Origin: CBDUUP01 sp965370435
Lineage (GTDB): Bacteria; Chloroflexota; Anaerolineae; Anaerolineales; UBA11579
Direction: 5' to 3'
Length of the DNA: 5,243 bases
NCBI GenBank assembly: GCA_965370435.1
Contig: CBDUUP010000315.1
Span: forward strand, 1 to 5,243
The position numbers were made by a program, and so were the translations under genes. Shown piece by piece: positions 1 through 5,243 of this stretch; position 1 is the stretch's first letter; the number at the start of each line of letters is the position of its first letter. The notes below the pieces were generated by a model. It did no database searches. It had not been told where the DNA came from and saw only the letters and a program-made list of their open reading frames with translations.

Positions 1-55
1 CCCCTTCATTGCTCCCCGTTGAGCAGATCCTTCTTTTGACCCCCTGAACACTTAC

Positions 56-247
56 CTATATTTTATCCCACGATTTGCCCAGCCTATCGCGGCTTTTGAA
101 AATTGCAAATGTAATCACAACCGCCGCAATAAGGAACACTACCAACATGAATGTGATGACAATTACTAATAAACCTATGGAACAATAAACTAGGATGGCA
201 AACGTTCCTGAGGTTTTACCAAGTGGTGGAAGTTGCGTCAATAACAC
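56..247 (-). CDS. Small hydrophobic membrane protein, hypothetical
   Basis: I do not recognise this protein. The frame is open from a GTG at 271 (71 aa), but that start has no ribosome-binding site. The GTG at 247 is preceded by AAAAGGAG with 8 bases between, so I prefer the 63-aa form. It has a short polar N-terminus with LPPLGKTSG, then about 36 almost uncharged hydrophobic residues (about 15-50), then a basic tail containing KSRDRLGK. That core could form one long helix or a tight two-helix hairpin, with the basic tail probably cytoplasmic. It is divergently oriented to the response-regulator gene, with about 155 bases between the two starts. The stretch is AT-rich, unlike the genes that follow, which may mean acquired DNA or a chance ORF in AT-rich sequence. 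The ribosome-binding site and the continuous hydrophobic core argue for a real gene. No function can be assigned. Confidence 0.42.
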   Translation of the reverse strand: MLLTQLPPLGKTSGTFAILVYCSIGLLVIVITFMLVVFLIAAVVITFAIFKSRDRLGKSWDKI

Positions 248-255
248 AACAAATG

Positions 256-263
256 CTCCTTTT
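256..263 (-). promoter_or_regulatory. Ribosome-binding site deciding the start of the small membrane protein
   Basis: On the minus strand this reads AAAAGGAG, a strong Shine-Dalgarno match, followed by 8 bases and then GTG at 247-245. It lies inside the longer reading frame that would start at 271, so it favours the shorter protein. No convincing promoter was found further upstream; an AT-rich TTTTCA / TATATG pair with 16-base spacing is the best but weak candidate. Confidence 0.45.
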
Positions 264-344
264 CTTTTCACATATAAAAAAGTTTAATTCAATGAAAATA
301 ATACAAGTATTTTACACAAATTTCCACACCTTGAATCCATCAAC

Positions 345-364
345 TCAAGCACCCAGGTGCTTGA
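345..364. promoter_or_regulatory. 20-bp palindrome, candidate operator for the response-regulator operon
   Basis: The left arm TCAAGCACC (345-353) and right arm GGTGCTTGA (356-364) are exact reverse complements, separated by CA. The right arm overlaps TTGACG (361-366), the candidate -35 box of the response-regulator gene. The size and symmetry fit the site of a dimeric regulator, and LuxR/NarL-type proteins commonly use 18-20 bp dyads. The regulator encoded 39 bases downstream is the obvious candidate binder, which would make this an autoregulatory site. It has no T-tract, so it is not a standard intrinsic terminator. The repeat is seen directly; the operator role is inferred. Confidence 0.5.
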
Positions 365-389
365 CGGAAACCCCTTAATCCGGCATGAT
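361..389 (+). promoter_or_regulatory. Candidate sigma70-type promoter for the two-component operon
   Basis: TTGACG (361-366) matches the -35 consensus at five of six positions. A 17-base spacer leads to CATGAT (384-389), a moderate -10 match (four of six). Transcription would begin around 396-400, only a few bases before the ATG at 403, giving a near-leaderless mRNA. This agrees with the absence of any Shine-Dalgarno sequence before the gene. The -35 box is embedded in the 345-364 palindrome, so a bound protein could occlude or contact polymerase there. Confidence 0.4.
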
Positions 390-402
390 AGATATGTAAA
401 CT

Positions 403-1143
403 ATGATGAATCTCCTATTGGTCGAAGATAACGTCAAACTACGGACAGCGCTCAAGAATGGATTAAGCGCCACCGGTGAGTTCTCTGACATCCGGGATTG
501 CGACAGCGGGGAAGAGGCGTTGAAGCTCTGTCTCGCGCTGCCACCAGAGGTGATCTTGCTGGACGTGCAACTGGCGGGGGAGATGAATGGTATCCAGGTC
601 GCGGTCGCCATCCGGCGTGAGTTCCCCCGCATGCCGGTGGTCTTCTACTCCATTCAGGACAATGACGCCTACTACCGAGACTTCCGTCGCTCAGGTATTC
701 TCAGCCACTACGCCTACGTGCGCAAATCGAATTACCTGCTGCCGGAGATGATTCTGCCGCTTCTGAAGGACGCCGTTACCGGCCGCAGCTTCATTGACCC
801 GGAGATCGAAACTCGGGTGCAGGAGGTACGCCACAAGGATGAGCAATCCCCTATGGCCTTGCTGGAGCCAAATGAACAGACTGTCGCCCTCATGCTAGCC
901 CAGGGTATGACCAACGAGCAGATCGCCGCCCAGCTTGGCTTCCGAGACAAACGCACCATCAGCCGCACCAACGGGCAGATCTATGACGTATGGGGGTTGA
1001 ACAACACCCCCACCGACGAAAAGGTGGCCCGCACCCGGGCCGCCATCATCGCACTCACCGGTAGATTGATCTCCTGGGATGAGGAAGGGATAGCCAGAGT
1101 CACCAACGAAAAAGGGGAATGGATACCCTGGGAGGCGGCATGA
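403..1143 (+). CDS. NarL/LuxR-type two-component response regulator
   Basis: This 246-aa cytoplasmic transcription regulator is expected to be activated by phosphoryl transfer from the kinase encoded next to it. The receiver domain spans about residues 2-125: acidic pair E8-D9, phosphoacceptor D54 in VILLDVQL, S83 in the switch position (VVFYSIQD) and conserved K108 (YVRKSN). A linker of about 25 residues leads to a LuxR-like helix-turn-helix at about 153-217: LLEPNEQTVALMLAQGMTNEQIAAQLGF matches the GerE pattern well, while the recognition helix (DKRTISRTNGQIYDVWGL) is less typical. About 25 residues follow the HTH, with three tryptophans (ISWDEEG...GEWIPW), longer than in NarL. The start is one of two adjacent ATGs (403 or 406). 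Neither has a Shine-Dalgarno sequence, and the mRNA may be near leaderless. The stop overlaps the kinase start by ATGA. The family call is secure; its target genes are unknown. Confidence 0.93.
   Translation: MMNLLLVEDNVKLRTALKNGLSATGEFSDIRDCDSGEEALKLCLALPPEVILLDVQLAGEMNGIQVAVAIRREFPRMPVVFYSIQDNDAYYRDFRRSGILSHYAYVRKSNYLLPEMILPLLKDAVTGRSFIDPEIETRVQEVRHKDEQSPMALLEPNEQTVALMLAQGMTNEQIAAQLGFRDKRTISRTNGQIYDVWGLNNTPTDEKVARTRAAIIALTGRLISWDEEGIARVTNEKGEWIPWEAA
1131..1135 (+). promoter_or_regulatory. Ribosome-binding site deciding the kinase start
   Basis: GGAGG lies 4 bases before the ATG at 1140, inside the last codons of the response-regulator gene. The upstream in-frame ATG at 1119 has AAAGGGG only one base before it, which is too close to work well. 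The ATG at 1140 also overlaps the regulator's TGA as ATGA, the usual arrangement for coupled translation. Confidence 0.65.
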
Positions 1144-3275
1144 CGGGAAACCTGCTCCTTGACTGGGCTGTACTGGCTGTTTCGTTGTTCAACACCGTCC
1201 TACTGATCTGGCTGGGTTTAACCGTGCTGCTCAACGCCGAACGGCGCAACTGGGGCGTATGGGTAACAGGCGGTGGACTGCTTTCGGCGGGAGCGTTCTT
1301 CCTCAGCCACACGGTCATCATGGGGTCGGGAGCCAGCTATCTCAACCAGGGATTGAATTTTTGGTGGCGGCTGGGTTGGATACCGGGGATCGTGCTGCCA
1401 TTTTCCTGGTATCTGGTCATGCTGTGGTACACGGGTTATTGGGAAGACAAAGAGACCACGCTTTATAAGCGGCACCGGTTCTGGTTCAGCGCGGCGGTCT
1501 TGTCAGCCGCCTTCCTGCTGCTATTGCTCCTCATATTGAATCCTCTCCCCTCATTGGATCAGCTCGCCAACAATGATATTTCCGTGACGCCCTCCGTGGA
1601 GAGTGTCCCTGCGCTTATTCTGGCTTACCCGGTCTACCTTATGGCGTGCATCGGTCTGGCGATTGACGTACTCCGGCGACCCGGACCAACTGGGCGCATG
1701 ATGGGTGACCTGGCCCGGGACCGCGCACGTCCGTGGTTGATCGCAACTTCAGGTACGTTCCTGGTGGTCAGCCTTTTGGTCTCCGGCATGAGCCTTTGGA
1801 TGGCTCGTAACGCCCATACCCAGACCTTATCCCAAATCACCCACACCATCGCCTGGTTCGATCTGGCTACCGCCACATTGATCGGGACCGCCATCGTCTT
1901 GCTGGGGCAGGCGGTGGTCTCCTACGAGATCTTCACCGGCAAGACGCTGCCCCGGCGCGGATTCCTGCGCCAATGGTACCGGGCGATCTTCCTGGCCGCG
2001 GGGTATGGATTCTTGGTCAGCGGGAGTCTGGTCCTTAATTTACAGCCCATCTACAGCCTCCTGATGACGACGCTGCTGATGGTCGCTTTTTATGCCTTGC
2101 TTGGCTGGCGATCCTACACCGACCGGCAAAATTACATCGAACACTTGCGGCCCTTTGTCGCCAGCCAACGGCTCTACGAACAACTTCTCAACGATCCTTC
2201 CGCCGCGCCCCAGGAAATGGATACAGCCACGCCCTTCCGCACCCTGTGCCGGGAGGTCCTGGGCGCTCGCCTCGCCTATCTCGCCGCAGTAGGGCCGATG
2301 GCTCCCCTGGCCGGGCCGGTCTTGAGCTACCCGGACGACCAGGTCATCCAACTGTCTCCCCTTGCCGAGGTCGCCGCTCAATTCAAATCTCCGAAGACTC
2401 TCTTAATTCCGCTCGACCAGGCCCGATTTGGCGGCGCGGCCTGGGCGGTTTCACTTTGGAGCGAACGGGGCCTAATTGGGATGCTGCTGTTGGGAGAAAA
2501 AGAGAATGGCGGCCCTTACACTCAGGAAGAGATCGAAACGGCGCGAAACAGCAGCGAGAGATTGATAGACATTCGGGCCAGCGTGGAGATGGCCCGGCGG
2601 CTGATGGACCTCCAGCGGCAGCAGCTTGCCGGGAGCCAGGTCGTAGACCGGCGGGCCAGACGCATGCTGCACGATGACGTGCTGCCCAACCTGCATACCG
2701 CCATGCTGACCCTTTTCAATGATGAAGATGATCCAAACAGCGCATCATCTGAAGCTATCGCATTATTGGCCGACGCGCACAGCCAAATCTCGAATCTACT
2801 GCATGAAATCCCAACGCCTACGGTGCGGGAAGTCATCAAACTGGGGTTGGTTGGCGCATTACGCCAGGTGGTGGAAGATGAAATGGGCAGCGCATTTGAT
2901 AAGGTCACCTGGGATATCGCTCCCGAAGCTGCCCAACAGAGCAAGGAGATCCCCCCGCTGACTGCGGAGGTGTTAATTTATGCAGCGCGGGAAGCCATCC
3001 GCAACGCGGCCCGCCACGGCCCCGGTTCGGAGACGGATAGACCAATTCATCTGAACGTCAGGATCCAATGGCAAGATGGACTAGAGATCATTATCGAAGA
3101 CGATGGCGTGGGGCTTCCTACGGCCCAAACGCCCGCTGATAACGGCGGACAGGGCCTGGCATTGCACAGCACCATGATGGCCGTCATCGGCGGGGAGTTG
3201 GCGATAGAGAGCGTCCCCGATGAATACACCCGGGTTTCGCTATCCCTCCCCTCAAGCGCTCAGTTTACTCGGTAA
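1140..3275 (+). CDS. Multi-pass membrane sensor histidine kinase (HisKA_3 type)
   Basis: This 711-aa kinase is expected to autophosphorylate on histidine and pass the phosphate to D54 of the regulator encoded just before it. Numbering is from the ATG at 1140, preferred over 1119 because of the GGAGG and the 4-base ATGA overlap. The N-terminal third has about nine hydrophobic segments (about 5-31, 39-59, 79-97, 114-133, 157-177, 198-221, 239-262, 280-300, 303-322), with a longer polar loop at about 134-156. A GAF-like region follows at about 335-478. The dimerisation box has RRARRMLHDDVLPNLH with phosphoacceptor H511, then HEIPTPTV and a LGLVGALRQVV stretch matching the HDLRP...LGL-ALR pattern of the NarX/DesK class. 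The ATPase domain covers about 608-704: N box EAIRNAARHG (N622), EDDGVGLP, and a GGQGLALHSTM G box. All catalytic motifs look intact. The ligand is not predictable; the membrane part is not a family I can name. No terminator is evident after the stop. Confidence 0.92.
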   Translation: MTGNLLLDWAVLAVSLFNTVLLIWLGLTVLLNAERRNWGVWVTGGGLLSAGAFFLSHTVIMGSGASYLNQGLNFWWRLGWIPGIVLPFSWYLVMLWYTGYWEDKETTLYKRHRFWFSAAVLSAAFLLLLLLILNPLPSLDQLANNDISVTPSVESVPALILAYPVYLMACIGLAIDVLRRPGPTGRMMGDLARDRARPWLIATSGTFLVVSLLVSGMSLWMARNAHTQTLSQITHTIAWFDLATATLIGTAIVLLGQAVVSYEIFTGKTLPRRGFLRQWYRAIFLAAGYGFLVSGSLVLNLQPIYSLLMTTLLMVAFYALLGWRSYTDRQNYIEHLRPFVASQRLYEQLLNDPSAAPQEMDTATPFRTLCREVLGARLAYLAAVGPMAPLAGPVLSYPDDQVIQLSPLAEVAAQFKSPKTLLIPLDQARFGGAAWAVSLWSERGLIGMLLLGEKENGGPYTQEEIETARNSSERLIDIRASVEMARRLMDLQRQQLAGSQVVDRRARRMLHDDVLPNLHTAMLTLFNDEDDPNSASSEAIALLADAHSQISNLLHEIPTPTVREVIKLGLVGALRQVVEDEMGSAFDKVTWDIAPEAAQQSKEIPPLTAEVLIYAAREAIRNAARHGPGSETDRPIHLNVRIQWQDGLEIIIEDDGVGLPTAQTPADNGGQGLALHSTMMAVIGGELAIESVPDEYTRVSLSLPSSAQFTR

Positions 3276-3412
3276 CGCTATGTTGAAACACTGATTCGAT
3301 GAAAGACTGAACCACTGAAAAACTTCAATCGTTGATAGATAAGTCCAATGTTGGTGAAATAGTTTTCGCACCGACTTTATTTCGCCGCGGGCTAATGTCT
3401 GCAAGGCGAGTG

Positions 3413-3449
3413 GCATATGGTTCCATATGCGGCATATGCGGCACATATT
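3413..3449. repeat. Cluster of CATATG repeats and dyads upstream of the membrane-protein gene
   Basis: Three exact CATATG hexamers (3414, 3424, 3433) and one CATATT (3444) start 10, 9 and 11 bases apart, close to one DNA turn each. The first two form a perfect dyad: GCATATGG (3413-3420), TT, CCATATGC (3423-3430). CATATGCGG is then repeated in tandem (3424-3432 and 3433-3441), and ATATGC-G-GCATAT forms a second dyad (3425-3437). The cluster ends about 33 bases before the ATG at 3482. It does not encode anything I can support. Its position and helical phasing suggest a multi-site operator controlling the downstream gene pair; no sequence similarity to the 345-364 palindrome is apparent. A short duplication by slippage is the alternative explanation. 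Confidence 0.55.
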
Positions 3450-3470
3450 GATAACAACAAACAATTACAT

Positions 3471-3475
3471 AGGAG
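3471..3475 (+). promoter_or_regulatory. Strong ribosome-binding site for the four-helix membrane protein
   Basis: AGGAG is followed by AACAAA (6 bases) and ATG at 3482. It is the best Shine-Dalgarno site on the plus strand in the window, contrasting with the missing one before the response regulator. No clear sigma70 promoter was identified between 3276 and 3471. Confidence 0.75.
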
Positions 3476-3481
3476 AACAAA

Positions 3482-4003
3482 ATGAATGACAGCAACGCAT
3501 CCTTAACCCGAATCCGATTGTTACTGACCTTTTTCATGCTCGGTTTGATCATCAGCGGATTAACCGCTATCCCGCTTCAATGGGAGTTACGGATACTTGA
3601 CCAAATCGCTTCCAGCCTGGACGAATCATTTGGTTCAATATTCTCCGGGTTGAATTATTGGGTCGCCCAGGTGAACGAAGGCGTACAGGCAACATTCAGC
3701 CAATATCCCTTCATGGCGATAGGCACCGATTGGCTGGCTTTCGGGCATATTGCTATCGGAGCCGCCTTTATCGGTCCGTTAAAAGACCCGAAGAAAAATA
3801 TCTGGGTGATCGAATTTGGGATGATTATTTGCGTCATGCTCATTCCCTGGGCGCTATTCTTTGGTTACTTGCGCGACCTCCCATTTTATTGGCGTTTGAT
3901 TGAATGCTCCTTTGGGGTATTCGGGATCATCCCTTTGTGGATCGCTCGCAATATGACCCTGAAAATGACCGCCCTCAATGAACAATCCCCAACCGCAGCC
4001 TGA
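3482..4003 (+). CDS. Conserved-looking four-helix membrane protein of unknown function
   Basis: This 173-aa protein has a near-ideal ribosome-binding site. Four membrane segments are visible: about 11-30 (IRLLLTFFMLGLIISGLTAI), 83-100, 107-128 and 136-156. Between the first two lies a polar, amphipathic loop of about 50 residues (ILDQIASSLDESF, then NYWVAQVNEGVQ). Distinctive motifs with the look of family signatures are DWLAFGHIAIGAAFIGP, KDPKKNIWVIEFG and LPFYWRLIECSFGVFGIIP, with polar or charged residues (D83, H89, E111, R138, E141) in or next to membrane segments. I recall similar uncharacterised membrane proteins in other bacteria, but no function. The next gene starts 16 bases after the stop (or overlaps it, if the upstream ATG is used), so the two are probably co-transcribed and may form a complex. 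The gap upstream holds the CATATG cluster. It is certainly a real gene; the role is unknown. Confidence 0.82.
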   Translation: MNDSNASLTRIRLLLTFFMLGLIISGLTAIPLQWELRILDQIASSLDESFGSIFSGLNYWVAQVNEGVQATFSQYPFMAIGTDWLAFGHIAIGAAFIGPLKDPKKNIWVIEFGMIICVMLIPWALFFGYLRDLPFYWRLIECSFGVFGIIPLWIARNMTLKMTALNEQSPTAA

Positions 4004-4019
4004 GGGTGTTTTCGTCAAC

Positions 4020-5243
4020 ATGAAAACTACTTCGATTTGGCGCACCTGGCGAAAGGCGCTTTTCAAGGGTGAGGTGTTGGGTTATCTATGGATCGCCCTG
4101 GTTATTCTGGTTGTACGCGTATCCAAGATCGAGGCTGAAGATTATCAAGGGCGCATCGGTCCCGACGTGGAAGCTCAGTTGGCCTTCATCGGCGAGGCCT
4201 TGCATGGCGGTATAGGAACCGATTGGCGGACGATGCTTTCGCACACCTTTTACGGGTTCAGTCTGGTAAATACAGTTTTACTTGATCCGGAAAACCACGC
4301 CCGGCGCAGCGCGGCGATTGAAGAACTGAAATGGATATTGGAACAGCTTGAGGATCCGAGCCTGGCCGATCACTACCTGGACACCCAGGTTCCCCACGGA
4401 GTTTACCTTCTTGGAGAACGCAACCTCACCCTGGGTGGACTGATGCTGATTGATCCCGACCCTGACGCTGGTTTGGCGGAAGAGTTCGACGAAATCTCCC
4501 AAATACTCTACCAGGCATTCATGAGCAGCCCGACTGCCAACCTGGAAACTTACCCCGGGGCCACGTTCCCAGTTGACAATTTACCTGCTCTGTACGCCCT
4601 CGCCATTCACGATGCACTCTACGACACCAACTACGAGGCGGCGATCTCTAGTTGGGTTGACTGGATGGAAGCCAACCTTGACCCCCAAACCGGTTTGATG
4701 CCCTCCAGAATTGACTATCATACCGGCGCGATCCTGGGAGTCCCCCGCGGCTGCGCGCTATCGCTCAGCTTTGCCTTTCTCCCCGAACTCGCGCCTGAGT
4801 TTGCCGAGAGGCAGTATACCCTTTACCGAGAGCAGTTTTTTAAAACTACATGGGGATTCGCGGGGATGAGGGAATACCCTCCCGGAATATCTCGCCAGGC
4901 TGATGTCGATTCAGGCCCCATCATAATGGATGTCGGCGCTGCGGCCACCGGGATCGGGATCGTCGCCGCCAAAGCGATGGACGACTCCACCACTTTTGAA
5001 AACATCCTCCAATTGGCTGAAATCATCGGATTCCCCTCTGAGCGCGGAGGGCAAAAATCTTATTTGCTGGGGGTTTTGCTCATCGGCGACATTATCCAGG
5101 TATGGGGAAAGACGCATACACCGTGGCTGAAAAGCGGTGACTTTGAATGGACGCCCATTGAATCATACTCACTAAGTTCCTTCTATTGGATCGCCCTCAT
5201 CACCCCTACCTATTTCCCTAGCCTCATCCTCTACTACCTCATC
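4020..5243 (+). CDS. Membrane-anchored LinD-like (alpha,alpha)6-barrel protein, partial
   Basis: The frame is open to the window edge, giving 408 residues with the C-terminus missing. Residues 1-18 are basic, a membrane helix follows at about 19-33, and a soluble domain covers about 40-375, probably outside the cytoplasm. A second hydrophobic stretch (about 384-408+) begins near the edge. The soluble part resembles linalool dehydratase/isomerase (LinD of Castellaniella) as I remember it: DVEAQLAFIG near residue 49, FYGFSLVNTVLLDP at 77-90, PVDNLPALYALAIHD at 184-198, then YEAAISSWVDWM, DPQTGLM, and PEFAERQY at 259-266. LinD's two catalytic cysteines appear replaced (D186 at one, T177 or Y178 near the other), so the same reaction is unlikely. 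Other (alpha,alpha)6 proteins, including glycosidase-like ones, remain possible. The start at 4020 has only GAGGG 13 bases upstream. An in-frame ATG at 3978 would add 14 residues and overlap the preceding gene by 26 bases. Translation is probably coupled to that gene. Confidence 0.75.
   Translation, partial: MKTTSIWRTWRKALFKGEVLGYLWIALVILVVRVSKIEAEDYQGRIGPDVEAQLAFIGEALHGGIGTDWRTMLSHTFYGFSLVNTVLLDPENHARRSAAIEELKWILEQLEDPSLADHYLDTQVPHGVYLLGERNLTLGGLMLIDPDPDAGLAEEFDEISQILYQAFMSSPTANLETYPGATFPVDNLPALYALAIHDALYDTNYEAAISSWVDWMEANLDPQTGLMPSRIDYHTGAILGVPRGCALSLSFAFLPELAPEFAERQYTLYREQFFKTTWGFAGMREYPPGISRQADVDSGPIIMDVGAAATGIGIVAAKAMDDSTTFENILQLAEIIGFPSERGGQKSYLLGVLLIGDIIQVWGKTHTPWLKSGDFEWTPIESYSLSSFYWIALITPTYFPSLILYYLI

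Noticed and set aside
1..55. Possible end of a gene at the left edge
   Set aside because: Too short to judge; no recognisable protein, RNA or regulatory element is visible.
345..364. Palindrome as an intrinsic terminator
   Set aside because: No T-tract follows on either strand at the right distance, and the element overlaps a -35 box; an operator fits better.
2040..2381. 113-aa minus-strand open frame opposite the kinase
   Set aside because: It lies antisense to the intact kinase frame, with composition expected for a codon-complement shadow.
2246..2677. 143-aa plus-strand open frame inside the kinase gene
   Set aside because: It is a low-complexity, Gly/Arg/Pro-rich frame with no ribosome-binding site, wholly within the GAF-like and dimerisation coding region of an intact kinase.
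2522..2944. 140-aa minus-strand open frame opposite the kinase
   Set aside because: It is a serine/arginine-rich antisense shadow of well-supported coding sequence and has no recognisable domain.
3290..3318. Three ACTGA repeats just after the kinase stop
   Set aside because: They are only 5 bases long and irregularly spaced (16 and 8 bases), which is expected by chance in such sequence.
3353..3386. Possible hairpin GGTGAAATA ... TATTTCGCC after the kinase gene
   Set aside because: The arms pair imperfectly across a 16-base loop and no U-run follows; too weak for a terminator or structured RNA.
3252..3552. Minus-strand open frames (70 and 75 aa) across the 3276-3481 gap
   Set aside because: They run through the CATATG repeats and over the ends of two supported genes, have no clear ribosome-binding site and show no convincing domain.
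1..5243. CRISPR arrays, tRNA or rRNA genes, insertion-sequence ends
   Set aside because: No regularly spaced repeats beyond the short CATATG cluster, no tRNA- or rRNA-like stretches, and no transposase or terminal inverted repeats were seen on either strand.

Overview
The window looks like bacterial chromosome of moderate GC, with an AT-rich patch over roughly the first 330 bases. The style of the two-component pair suggests Chloroflexota (Anaerolineae-like): a many-pass sensor kinase whose phosphoacceptor box reads LHDDVLPNLH, encoded just after its NarL/LuxR-like regulator. This placement is an inference from protein style only; there is no rRNA or marker gene in the window to confirm it.

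Layout, left to right. Positions 1-55 hold nothing recognisable. A small, very hydrophobic protein may be encoded on the minus strand (56-247, possibly to 271). An intergenic stretch of about 130-155 bases carries a 20-bp near-perfect palindrome (345-364) that overlaps a candidate -35 box for the response-regulator gene. The response regulator (403-1143) and the histidine kinase (1140-3275) overlap by ATGA and form a translationally coupled operon. A 206-base gap (3276-3481) follows, with an unusual cluster of CATATG-type repeats spaced about one helical turn apart (3413-3449). It precedes a second plus-strand gene pair: a four-helix membrane protein of unknown function (3482-4003), and a membrane-anchored protein that runs off the right edge (4020-5243+). 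The part of this last protein that is visible resembles the (alpha,alpha)6-barrel linalool dehydratase/isomerase (LinD) fold family, but seems to lack the two catalytic cysteines.

How they may work together: the kinase is expected to sense a membrane or intramembrane cue through about nine helices, signal through a GAF-like domain, and phosphorylate D54 of the regulator. The palindrome at 345-364 suggests autoregulation. The CATATG cluster in front of the second pair makes that pair a plausible regulatory target, although this is only positional inference. The most interesting part of the window is the second pair: an uncharacterised membrane protein apparently co-expressed with a membrane-tethered LinD-like barrel.
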